A DNA stretch of 64,000 nt, from NCBI GenBank assembly GCA_963693285.1, contig OY848918.1:3167876-3231875 (forward strand), in the 5' to 3' direction. The notes under the pieces were generated by a model. It was given only the letters and a program-made list of their open reading frames with translations. It searched no databases and had not been told where the DNA came from. Of this stretch, positions 36,601 to 49,100 are shown one piece after another. Each line of letters opens with the position of its first letter. Positions within the stretch are counted from its first letter, which is position 1. The position numbers and the translations under genes are program-made. The DNA comes from Xestospongia muta. Its lineage: Eukaryota; Porifera; Demospongiae; Haplosclerida; Petrosiidae.

Positions 36601-38465
36601 TTATAGTATATAATTGATTGTTTTCTAGTGGACCATTATATAAACAATAAACATATTTGCTTGAATACTTTATACTATAGTGTTTACTGTCTCTAGCTAA
36701 CAAATGTTCATATGTTAATACAATGCATGACTAGTTTGTCTTATGTTACTATCTTACGTTATTGTTAGTGTTAATAGATGATGACAAACTGTGAACATGA
36801 ACATTGATAATATCACTATTTTAGTTACTTGAGCTAAGAAGACAACATCAACAAACAACTACAACTACACCTCCACCTTTGCAGTCTCGTGTTGTACCTC
36901 AACTAGTTACATCCAATTCACCAAAGTTCTCTTTTACCAGTATTGCTAATATTAATGAACATGATCCATTATTATCAAGCTATAATGATACACCTCCTTC
37001 TAGTCCTTGTGATATTGAGACATTATTAATGATGAAGTCATCATCTCATCATAATGCAAGTTCATTCTAATATGTGATCTCTCTGTTTATCAGATCTATT
37101 AATTGTAATGGTCTATATGAGTACAATACAAATTACTAATAACATTGTTAATAAATATTCTAACCTGTCACTTTCTTGTAGAACATGTATTATAAGAGAA
37201 ATATAGAATAATAATAATAGTTATAGTAGTTGATGACAATTATAACTACTATAGTTGTTGCATATGACAATATCTAGTTATTGTTTGAAGATATAAAATG
37301 TATAGACAAGATAGTTTATCATAAGGGAATTGTCAGTATTGTCAAAGGAATTAATGGCAACTTGAGTAATTCAAGATAGATATAGTATCTGGTCTTATAT
37401 ATGAATAAGCAAGGTTGCTTCGCACAGTTTTCAATTGATTATAATATGTGTAGCTTTGATCTACCTGTCATGATCCACAATAACAGTAAACCTATGATTA
37501 TTGATAGTCTAAATGTATATAGCTTTTATCTTAGTTTATAGTACTTATTGCCAGTGACCTCTTATAAGTAACATTTGCTTTTTAAATTGTTTCAAATTCT
37601 TTTACTCTTTACCTTTTGTATCATAAAACATTGAGTAATATTTTTTCTATGATATAACTAAACACATACTAGTACATACCTGTGGTTATGAGTGCTGTCA
37701 CAGTCCTAAGTGTGACCAAAACATATTGTGTATAGAACCTAAGATGAGATTTTGTTGAACTGTTCAGATTAGATGTCTCACACTAAGACTCAATTAATGT
37801 ATTCATATTGTTTGCCACTTTTCACTCTATTAAATGTCCATTAAATAATATGCTCTTGTTTACTATTTCTACAATGTCTTGTATTTCTTTAGTAATATAA
37901 GAATTCAATGTACATTATTAGTAGTTATTAACAGAATTAATTACTACAGGATAGCAACTCAACCAATTGTACTACACTTGATGATCAAAATAGGGACATT
38001 ATATCTACAACATCAAATGTTCAAGAGACACCTTTAACTAAGAATAGAACAGAGCAAGGTATGTCACATTTAGAAAGAAACATCGAGGAAAAAGCAGAAA
38101 TGGTTATAATAACTCCACCCATCAGTGATGTCCCAATGCAGCATACTAATATTAGTAGACATCATAATACCATGGTAACATAGATATTAATAATACATTA
38201 TTGTTATTAGTGGTACTATTATAGATATCAGAAGACAGTACTGAAGTGCCTTATGCTGTAAATAAAGAAGATATTATCATATATCCTACACATGAACTAC
38301 TATCATTGGATAATCAAGTTAGAGTTTATTATATAAATGTTAGTCATAGAGGAAACATGATTATTATAGGATCTTCATCTGTCATATGAAGAGGTAAATG
38401 AAACCATCATACCAATTGCAGTCCAAGATGAAGATAATGGACTTTGGTTAATGTCAGTCCTTTAA
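33679..38465 (+). CDS. Family A Ig/FN3 receptor, complete, ITIM-like tail
   Basis: Seventeen exons in consistent phase give 904 residues: 33679-33733 (signal peptide), 33791-34090 (Ig), 34138-34413 (FN3), 34462-34535, 34672-34894, 34954-35241 (FN3-2, ISWDPPNVD), 35291-35373, 35423-35630, 35681-35989 (Cys domain, CVECVFLSAPSAESC, GNYTIYVYD), 36120-36152 (Thr stalk), 36205-36333 (TM then QHRRTSE), 36392-36419, 36495-36558, 36825-37055 (Pro-rich tail), 37950-38174, 38225-38317, 38370-38465. The Ig lacks the core Trp (ITFRV) and holds GRKRR, a furin-type site. The last exon contains LSYEEV (38379-38396), an exact ITIM-type pattern. The donor after the Pro-rich exon is GC (AAT|GCAAGT) where paralogues have GT; retention gives NASSF and a stop, removing the ITIM. 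Best reference gene of the family. No named orthologue; an inhibitory-type surface receptor is inferred. Confidence 0.75.
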
Positions 38466-39379
38466 GAAATGAACCATGTTGATAATACTGTTGATAAAGT
38501 AGACAAGACATTAGTACATTATATGTTAACCAGTTTGATTTATAGTTGCTAATTATGATTGTCCTTGTCTTAACCTTCCTCTGGTAATGAAACTCATTTA
38601 ATAACCTCTTGTAATATTATTATGTCATTTTATATAATGTTACCATTTTTTATGTTGTTTATAATTTTATGTTATTCATTATTTTTATGTTGTTTACCAT
38701 TTTTTTAAAGTTTATCATTTTTATAGTTAATCACAATACATAATCAGCTGTCGTTAAAACAATGGTTATTCTTAAAACAATAGAAATTCTTGTCTAGTTA
38801 CATTATTTGTCAGTCTGAACATGATCATTGAATGCTTTTTATGTGAAATCTAATTTTCAACTTTCATTAAATCTAAATTATTATAAAATGGATGAATTTT
38901 GTCAAATGCAAGGACTGGGCAGGGACTCCCAACAAATTCCCCGTTTAACACACTTTACTAGTAACAATTGAACTTTAAGAGAGCCTGCAAAAAATTATAA
39001 TTATTGTGATGTTAACGATGGTCATTTTGGAAGCTAACTCACCAATGAAAGTTTTATTAAAGGATGGTCTGGAAAATGTCACTGACTAGAACATTGAGAG
39101 GAAAAATTTAAATTACATGTATTATGACAGTGAAAGCTTCTTAAATCTAAGGAAGAATTCTATTCTGGAAAAAATGTGCACATGTAACAGCAAATGAGAT
39201 TGTTTCATTAAGTTATAACAATAGTTTATTACAAGTTATTTTAAAATCATAGTTTTGTCTACTTACTGTATATTTCAAATATTTCTATAGTATATGTTAC
39301 AAGATAGTAATATAGGACATGTACATTGAGCACATAATATTAAGTTAATTCATGTTAATATATAACCCTATAAACCTAA
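38466..39379. other. Family A 3' flank
   Basis: Same 3' flank as after other A copies (TGTCCTTGTCTTAACCTTCC, CATTTTGGAAGCTAACTCAC, AATGTCACTGACTAGAACAT), with a small ACCATTTTTTATGTTGTTTA-type local repeat near 38640-38710. No coding exon. Confidence 0.6.
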
Positions 39380-40135
39380 ATGTTGTTGTATTACTGATGA
39401 CATTTGTGATGATAGTAGTTGTTATAAATGTTATAGATGTTGTAATGTTCAGCAGGTGAGGAAGAGGCAATCAGATCTATGGAATTAAAATAGTAAATAA
39501 GTACACCTTATATTACTACTATAGTGTGTACAGTAGTACATTATCCACAAGTTACAAACAACAAGTATGTTAATACTATATATTACTATCATTATTCTAT
39601 TGCCATATATCAGTTATGAAGATCCAGTTCAGTTAACTACACCTACTACTGATCCTTATCATATATGTCATCATGAGGTACGTACTGTTCTCACTACTAG
39701 ATATTATATTGCTATAGTTTATATAGTATATAATTGATGGTTTTCTAATGGATCATTATATATATATATATATACAGTAAACACATTACTTCACTAGTTT
39801 ATATTATAATGTTTATTGTCTCTAACTAACAGATACAATGCATGGCTAGTTTATCTAAGTGTTAATAGAGGATGACAAACTGTGAACATTGATAATATCA
39901 CTATTTTAGCTACTTGACATATGAACATCAACAAACAGTTACACCTTCTCAAGTAAAACCTCCACCTTTGCAGTTTCCTATTGTACCACATCAAGGTACA
40001 TCCACCTCACCAAAGGTCTCTCTTGCCAATATTACTAGTATTAATGAACATGACCCATTATTACCAAACAATAATGATACACCTCCATATAGTCCTTGTG
40101 AGGAACTCATCATTGTGTGATTATGTAAGTTCATT
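39380..40135 (+). pseudogene. Family A 3' relic (TM to Pro-rich exon)
   Basis: Truncated TM exon (LMTFVMIVVV) followed by a 17-base duplication and frame loss, then the two short tail exons (about 39620-39676) and the Pro-rich exon (about 39911-40120), which ends early (SPCEELIIV, stop). Confidence 0.75.
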
Positions 40136-40481
40136 GTGATATGTCATCTCTCTGTTTATCAGATCTATTAATTCTAATAGTCTATATCTACAATACAAAT
40201 TATCAATAACATTGCTAATAAACATTATAAGCTATACACTTTCTTGTAAAATATATACTATATGGAAAATATAGAACAATAATAGTAGTTATAGTAGTTG
40301 ATGACAATTATAACTACTACAGATGTTGCATATGACAATATTTAGTTATTATTTGAAGATATAAAATGTACAGATTAGACAGTTTATCATTTAGTGAATT
40401 GTACTTTAATTTATACATTAATTGTTTGTAATGTGTAAATAGCAGTATTGCAAAGGGAATTAAATGCAACTTAAGTAATTC

Positions 40482-40756
40482 AAGATAATCCACATAATGC
40501 TGTTGTTATCTTTAGAGCACAAGTTAGTGGTCTTTACTCTAATTAAATTGATCCTATCCTCTATATACAGGTTATTGATGTTGATTGTACTCCATTATAT
40601 CCTACTCATTTATCTGTTAATATAACATGTGGACATTACTCTAATTACAGTGATTATAATATTACTGTAACTAATAATGGAAGTATTACAATAAATGAAG
40701 GAGTACATCTTGTGTGTACTCTTGATCAGTTTAACTATTCTCTTTGTCTATTATAA
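40482..40756 (+). pseudogene. Family D ectodomain fragment
   Basis: Two segments, NPHNAVVIFRAQ (donor at about 40527) and VIDVDCTPLYPTHLSVNITC ... INEGVHLVCTLDQFNYSLCL then stop. Fused directly to family A intron sequence at about 40484. Confidence 0.65.
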
Positions 40757-40924
40757 TATCAATTAACTTTAGCAAATTACTTTTATAATTAATGAACCTG
40801 TATGGTTTTCTAAATATTCTCACATTTCAAATATAAACATTTGATATAACTATAGCTGGTGCTATCAATAACAATATATCAGATATTACTATTCAAACAC
40901 TTTATTGATTATCAGAGATTGTTG

Positions 40925-41095
40925 GGGTGGTCCATACAATGGGTGGAAACCAATATGTCATCATCAGTAGTTATGGACTACATAGTGGTCATTATAGAAC
41001 TGATATACAAAGGCCAGTAGTTGACAATATATTATATGAGAGTTATCAACTACTAGATATTAGAATATACTGTAAATACAGATATTATCAACAAA
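40925..41095 (+). promoter_or_regulatory. Conserved 5' flank of family B copy
   Basis: Shorter version of the flank at 14.65-15.08 kb, with CTACTAGATATTAGAATATA and TGTAAATACAGATATTATCA directly before the ATG. Confidence 0.45.
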
Positions 41096-43858
41096 ATGGA
41101 GATAGCTAAAATCATTCTGAGAAATATTCTTATGATAATTATCATTACACCTTGTTTTATAAATGAAGCTGGTAAGTTATATATCTTGTCTATATCATAA
41201 TACTATAAGTTATGTTATAGCTGTGATCACAGTAGCTCCTTCATCAGTGTCTGCTCCACTTTACGCACTGGTTAATTTTACCTGTGAGGGCACAGGAGAC
41301 TCATTGACATGGTCAGTGGAGGGTAATCCACTCACTGATCCCAGTAATCAAGACAGAGAGATATCAGTAACTACTAACAACATATCAGTTGATATGTGGT
41401 CATCAGTATTAACTATAAGAGCACTACACATTAATGATAGGATAAGTATTGCATGTATTGTTTTTGGTCAAAACTTTGATTTTGTAACTAAAGGAGCAAC
41501 TTTAATGATGGGATAGGTGTTGGATGTGTTGTTTTAGATCAAAGCCTTAATTTTGATCAGATTGGAGCTACTATAACAGTCAAAGGTAAATTAAACAAGT
41601 AATACAAAAAATAATATTAAAATAATAATTAAAAAATTAAAAAATAATAAAAAATAATATTAAAAACAAGCAAATAATTGAAATGATATCTACAAGACAC
41701 GAACTCAGAAAATATATCAACCATTCATTCACACAATGTAATATATTATAACAAATAAAATAAAGTAAAATGTTTTTTATTTTATTTGTAATCAAATTGA
41801 AGAATTTATTGATGTTCATCACTAAGAGATCAGTAAAATCATATACCTAATAATAATACAATGTTGTTTGTTACTAAATAAAATTATAATTAAATGAACA
41901 TCACATGTAAAGTATGTAATAAAATAGTCTAATTCATTATGTAGGTATCACACTGGTAGAAGACCTCCAGTTAACATTAAATGTTATGACTACTTCAGGA
42001 TGGTTGACCTGGTCTCCTCCATTATTTTTATCTGAGAACGTTCCAATATCATATCGTATTTCTATAGAGAACCAACATGGCCAGTTACTATCTAATGATA
42101 TCACTTATGATACATCTTATGAGTTATATAACCTCACAGTCTGTGATATTTATACTGCTACTGTTATAGCTCATAGTGGAGGATATAGTTCTAGTAGTAC
42201 TACTATACAAGAGGTGTATAATGGAAGTAAGTTGATTATATGGAAGTTGATGTATTGGGAATTGATATAATGGAATGAACCCATATGAATCTATTTAATG
42301 TGTATTTGAATTTAATTGTTATTACAGATTACTCTGTTACTATCTTACCTCATCATGAGGTCATCTTTAATGAACATAATAATTCATTTGATATACAATT
42401 TCAAGTTATTGTAAGTAAACAAATAGTCACCTTATAATATATTACATTAAATTAATGTACAGGTTGTAGGTTATCCTAGACTATGTAACAGTACATTACT
42501 GAGTACTACAAGAGATATATCACAACAGAATGGAATAGGACACACTCAAAAAGATATAATGTGTTCTTTAGAAGATTGTCAGTCTGTGAAAGTTAACTAC
42601 ACTGTATCCAATATTGGTCCTCAACTGAACTATATCTTTATTGCTGATATACAGGATTATTTTAATAACTCTAAAACAAAGAATGAAACGTATTTTTGTG
42701 AGTATAATGTTGTTGATTAAAATAACAATTCGTTCCTCTTGTCACCATAGCAACCTATCATGTTCAAGGACTCACAATACAGTACTACTCCGATAATGGA
42801 TCAGTTGTTGTAGAGTGTAGGTTTGCTGAGAGATCTACTGCTGATGGATGTCATGTGATATTTACAGAGTCTTCTAAAGGAACTGTAAAGTCTATTAATA
42901 TAACTAAATCCAGTATAAAGGAGAGTACAGTATACCAGTATATAACTCTACCAGTTAGTGGTAACTATACTGTGACAGCTCATGATATAGTAGATGGTAC
43001 TATTATAACTAACCCATCTGTTGTGTACCCTCAAGCACTGGAATATATCTTACTACTATGGCCATCTCCTACTGAGACTGTTATTACTACCAGTAAGTAA
43101 TGCACTACTATTGTACTGTACTCTATGATGTATTAATAGGCACAATATCAAGTGATGAGACAATATCTCTGATCAGTGACATTACTAATATTAGTATAAT
43201 GACACCATCACACTCAATAGAACCTACTAGTAGAATATCAAGTAATTATGTACTAGTATATACTAACTATATTATATTGTTTATATTATATTATTTACTA
43301 GGTGCAACATTAAATGATGAGATCACTATTGTCATCAGTAAGACCTCTATATTATTTTGTAATGGTGATATATATTATTATTAGGTACTTTACTAAGAGT
43401 AGAAACAACTGGTTATATGACATCTGTAGTATCATCTACTGTTGAGATATCATGTATGTACTTAATGTTGTATTAGTTATTATTATTATAATTTACTTTG
43501 TGTACAGCTACCAATCAGTCTGTGTTCATCCTCATTACTATTACTAGTAGTACAGTCAGTATTGTTGTAATAATTGTTATTGCTATAATAGTGATAGCTA
43601 CTAGTATTACTGTATATTGGAGGAAAAAGAAGAAAAGACAGCAATATGAAGTTGGAGGTAAGAAAGAAATAAACAAAATCAAGTCCATAACAATATTGTT
43701 CTATAGTTGATCAACAAGCTATCAGACATAATCCATCATATGAAGAAGGTAATTTATATAGCTGTATCAAATGTCATATGTTATAGTTACATTTCAGTCC
43801 ATATAGTTGAAATGAGAAGTAGAAGTGTGACTAATGACTATGAAACTACTATAATGTA
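41096..43858 (+). pseudogene. Family B receptor with stop inside Ig exon
   Basis: Signal peptide (IILRNILMIIIITPCF) and Ig exon from 41221 are intact up to about 41505, where a partial duplication of the exon's 3' end creates TTAATGATGGGATAG, an in-frame stop; the second copy of that segment runs to the normal donor at about 41586. Later exons are open: FN3 (from 41945; LTWSPPLFL), 42328-42411, 42463 on, Cys domain (about 42751-43091; VVECRFAERSTADGC), an extra Ser/Thr exon (about 43140-43232), TM exon (about 43508-43656). The tail reads MRSRSVTNDYETTIM: the SSYITV segment of the 15.1-kb gene is deleted and YENI is changed to YETT. At best a truncated secreted Ig protein. Confidence 0.7.
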
Positions 43859-44444
43859 ATTATTGTGTGACAATTAACTATGAATATATGTAACATACAT
43901 GTGACCATGAGTACGGGTCATTGTATGGGTCACAGTAGTTTGTCCATGTTAGTATCAGTGTGTGCTATATAACAGAAAAACACTTTATAATGTAGTGTTA
44001 GTGACTGTAGATAGATAAATTGCAGGAAGACATATTTAGAAAGAAATAAATTGATTTGAAAAATGGAATTGGGAAATGAACCAGAATGATCAATATTTCT
44101 CACAACCACATCACCAATTCTCTTTCATATCTTGGGTCTCAATCTTTTCTGATCTATCAGTTACTCAAACCAGATACATATATGAATTATTACACATACT
44201 CTTCTTTTAAATGCACAACAATTATAGTCATTGTTCTATCATATGTTAAAATAGTATATAATATTAAAGATATTATGTCATGATAGTTTAACTTCATCAC
44301 AACATACATTAACTCATGTTGTAATGGAATATTTTGTCTTAATGGCTATCGTTAATCATTAGTAAGTTAATCCTACTACATAATCCAAGTTCGAAAAAGG
44401 AGGGGGTTGGGGCTCGCAAAGGGTTAAATTTTGACTCAGAGCTT

Positions 44445-45665
44445 ATGGCTAGTTTTATGCAGGACTATGGACTACATTGTACGTTATATAAATATAGACA
44501 ATTAGAAGGAGTTATAAAGAAAAGGTAATTATCAATTGTATGTCTTTACATTTACTGCAACAATTAACAACATTATTATCATACAGTTGTCATAGCATAA
44601 TAGCGACAAAAGGATCAGGTCAGGTATTCATAAGGCTGTCTGAGAGAGGTTCCCTTCATTAAAGACTGAAACAAGACATAATGAACAAGTAAAAAGAAAT
44701 GCATTTAGCAATGACATCATCATGACATCATAGGGTTTACAAGAGGTTATTGCCTATCTTGATCCTGTATATTGTCCATTGGTCTAGCTATTAGGAGCAA
44801 ATGAAGCAAAGAAGTATTGTGTAATCATTATAGTCAGGTGATAATCACATGATATACAGGTTATTGCAGTTTATTAATTTACCAGATAACATTGGTATGC
44901 ATATGTTATCACGTGATCATTCAAAAGAACATCGTACTAAAGTTAGTATAACCACACCCACTAGTTCTTACTTGACCAGATGAATTGTTTGGTCATACAA
45001 TTGAAACTAAGACACATGTTAAACCACACCCACAAATTGTAGCATGGATGTCATCGTGCTCTTATAAGTATACCTTATCAATTAAGATTAATATGTATAC
45101 ATAGTTTTTGTAGCTTGATATGAAAGCACTTAGCCTCATACAGGATCCAGCAATATGGGACTCAGCCTGTTGTGGGTGACTTAATAATAGTTGATGAAAA
45201 AAGTATCATGTAGGCCTCTTAATTAATAGGTGTGATTAAAATTAATTGTATCATATAGCAAGTGTGTTTGACCGCTTGTCTCACATGAAATTACAAGTGG
45301 TCATTATTCAATAAAAGACGTGGTCCTACTTTTATAGTTAGTAGTCATGTGATCACTCCTAGTAATGATATGGGTACCAAGTAAGACCACACCTATCTCA
45401 TGTCAATTGTTCAAGTCTGTTTATGTTCATGGAATTACTAGCTGTTACACATTATTTAACCCTTGCCTCATTTAAAGTACTATGGAAATATGACTTATCA
45501 GTTTTGGGATCTTATCATAAATTGATGAGTCATGTTAAAAATTTAAATTGGAGACTTGTTAATGAGACTCCTGCCCTAACCACACCCCTTAAATCAAGTG
45601 ACTTGCAATTCAGTCTTAATCCATCATGTTATGCTACAACAGCACTTAGAGAAATATTATTGTAA
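44445..45665 (+). pseudogene. PUS7 (pseudogene): Degenerate partial copy of PUS7
   Basis: First exon (44445 on; MASFMQDYGLHCTLYK) matches the functional gene at 57257, but the second exon is absent, the next is altered (TGTCATAGCATAATAGCG), a TAG follows CCATTGGTC at about 44793, and a deletion joins HPQ to the late exon, removing the catalytic core with the GLKD motif. The exon at about 45260 has TGA early. The last exon (about 45428-45665) is still open and ends SLNPSCYATTALREILL. It follows a family B copy exactly as the real PUS7 does, so both were duplicated together. Confidence 0.85.
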
Positions 45666-46120
45666 GTTAATATTATATAACAAAATTATAATGGGTAGAA
45701 GTAAAAAGTAAAAATATCACATAAAGGACAATAAGGTCTGGCATACTTTTAAGGTCCTCCCACCTATATACCTCAAGATTAAATCTAATATGTGGCTATT
45801 ATGTAGGGGTTTAGTTGAGTGTTGTTGCTATAATTCTCATTACCATAGTATAACAAGTTAGCAACTACTGTGCCAGTCTTATTTGAGATGCTTTTGCAGC
45901 TATCTTTGCTGTCTTTGTATTTCTCATACATTTCAACTACATAGTATTGCCATCATATTTTAAACCATTTAAGGAAATAGGATATAATAACAATGTAGGA
46001 TTAACAGCTATGATAAATGACATACCCCTTCAAAGGATTTGCTAAGTGTACAAAATTAGACAATTGAGGTAAATTTCTTCTGTAAAGTGTGCATTCTTTA
46101 CTGCATGGTTATCTCTCTTC
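45666..46120. other. Intergenic, upstream of family C gene
   Basis: AT-rich, no coding exon. The last 100 bp before 46121 presumably hold the promoter and 5'UTR of the family C gene; no specific element is recognised. Confidence 0.4.
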
Positions 46121-49100
46121 ATGATGAGACTACTAGTGCTATTCTTTTTTCCTGCCTGGTTAGTATTTCCAATAGGTTCTACCACTCAATGCAACAATCC
46201 TAGACCTACTTGTCCAACACCTCCTTCTGGACCTGATGTGTGTTGTAAGTTATTTGTTAGCTAGTAACCATTTTATATTACATGTCTACAGATTATGAAG
46301 GATTGATCAGTCCTCCTGTAAACACAACTGTCTATGTAGGACAGACTGCTGTCTTTTCTTCACAGACATTAGAACAATGTGATCCAAGGGCATATATTAA
46401 TAATTGTAGAGTTCAGGATGATCAATATCTCCTCACTAATTTCAATGAAATTTTATACTTAAACTGTACTATTTTTGATGTTCAAATATCAGATGATGGT
46501 ACTAGAATTGATATGTATGTATTTGGCAAATTTGGAGGTATAAACTGTTATGACCCTGTCTTCCTGACAGTAATAGGTAAGTCTAAAATGTCAGATAATG
46601 TTTTATTTATTTAATATGTAGGACCTCCATCTTCTCCAGAAAACCTGACAATAGAGCAATATTGTGATGGGATAATTATTAATGGATCCTGGTCTGAAGA
46701 TCCTACAGAGGTTTATATAGAAATAAAGAGAGACAAAGATACCATATTTAATATAACAATGTCTGCATTTCCAGTTAATATATTAGCAGCTGTATTTGAA
46801 GATCCTCACAAACTGTATAAAGTTATAGTGTATAATAAGAATCCAGCTGGTCTAAGTCAACCATATGAAATGGATCTACTGTTTAGTAAGTCTAGTTAAT
46901 TAATTTTAATAAAAAATAATTGATCTCTTCAATAGAAACTGTCTTTGATATCAGTTCATCATCACTTCAAATTATCAATAACAAAATAATAATGACAATT
47001 ACTGTACAGGTTCGTTGATTGTCTGCTACTTTTAATTAGTCCACACCCACTAATTAGGTCAATACATCATGTCTGCTATCAATACCTCAACAATTTAATT
47101 TATCATCAAATTGTGGTAATAACAACTTTTATCGAGTTAGTAGGACAACTATTGATGAGAGTGGATTGATTGATCTGTCAGTAATACTTCATTCTAATGA
47201 AATGAACTGTAATGTTACTGTATCATCAGGAGATCATGAATTACGTATTATAAACCAAAGTAAGAAAGTACTGTTTTTGTGTACCTTTTAATCTGCTATT
47301 AAATTTCATAAACTCAAATGTTACATCTATAATAATAAGCAAACTACAATGTTATAACTAATATTAAATAAACATTCATTAAATATTCAATAATAATAAG
47401 CAAACTTCCTATAACTTTAATTAAATTAGAAGCATTACTAATTTAGTGGTTGTTAAATTCAAGAGTATTTTAATTGTTAGTAGACACAGAGTTTAGGTAG
47501 GATTATATTCATATGATTACATAATATCTTCACTTACATTAGATACATATGAAATACAAGAGCTTATCATATCAGAGGATACCTCAACAGGATACTTCAG
47601 TGTAAACTGTACTTTCCTAACTGGATCACAAGCTAAAGGATGTACTATTGAAGTATTTAATGATACAGGAGATTTTTTATTTAATCAGAACATAAGTCGT
47701 CTCTCACCTACAAGTTTATACGCTATTGATAACATCAGTACATGTCTGACTAATAATGGAACATATACAATATATGTATATATTTGGGATAGATATGGTA
47801 GAGTTAACAAGTCATTAGAAGTTGTCAGGAGACCACTGACTGTACGTCTAGGTTGTGAGGAAGATTTTTTAACTAATGGTGAGTAACACTAGATATATGA
47901 GTGCCTTCGGAGTTTGTTTAGAGATAGAATTTTTTGCTTATAATAGATAAGAATTACTTTGTGTTATATTATTAGCTTTAGGCCTGAGCCTTGTAATATT
48001 ATTGTTTCTCATACATGTAGTTACCATGACAACCAATCCACCAACTTTGGGTGCTACATTACCAACTACATCAACACCATTATGTAAGAATTATATCTAA
48101 TGTGATGATAATTAATTTTATTATGAATAGGGTCTGTTATTATTGGTTGTGTTGTGGGTGGAGCTATCTTGTTTATTGTTGTGTTAGTTTCATTTCTTGG
48201 TATACTATATTGGAAAAAGGTCAAGAAGAGAAATTTCTTTAGTTAGTCAATTTGTGATAATAAGATTTGATTAGAACTATTTATTAGAAAACCCGACTAT
48301 GAACTTTATTGGTGGACATTTTCGTATCACATTCCCAGGTGATGACTCTGAGACTCCATTGTTAAAGTAAGTCTATATTGAATATCACCGTTAAAATTGA
48401 TTGATTCTTTTATATAATAAAATTAAATGATTATACCATATTACTTTATGTCATTATCAATGAAATTTGTCATTAGCTACCATGAGGAATATTTGGTAGC
48501 AAGCAGAGCATAACTGTTTTGTATTACCTTATGTAATGTGTTAGATGAAGTAAACATCATATGCTATAATGTATGAGGGAGTGTACACTTACTGTAGTGT
48601 TCATAGTGTTAGTTTGTGTATTATCATAATTTGCAGTTATGACTACTGTCTTTGAATGTTCGGCAGACATATAGTTAAAATAACCAATCATTTTTAACAA
48701 TGATATTAACTTTTGTTAACAGTGCGATTCCAAATAGTGACAGTGAGAGAGATGATAATGAAGATATGGGGGAATCTAATGAGAAGGTTGTCTGCGATGA
48801 GCCTTTATCAGATAGTATCCTTAACATAATATCAGGTATTCAACATATAGAGTTGTTTGATGTATTTTTCTATCCTCTTCTTTTTTACTGCCTTGTATAC
48901 TTTGTATACAGTCAATGATTGGTTTGATTGTTGGAGTCATGTTGTTAATCTATTAAATGATCCCTTTTATAATCCTAACTGTTGTATGCAACTACTGAAA
49001 GAAAACAATTAATACTAAATTAAATAAAATGTATTAATAAACAGCTACATATAATGAATTTTATTTATATATATTACAAGCATTACCTATAATGACAGAA

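Noticed and set aside
48131..48244. TM exon of the family C gene ending at its TAG as a short-tailed receptor
   Set aside because: Possible as an alternative form, but a 55-nt GT-AG intron restores phase into two further exons and the ZU5 exon, so the long form is preferred.
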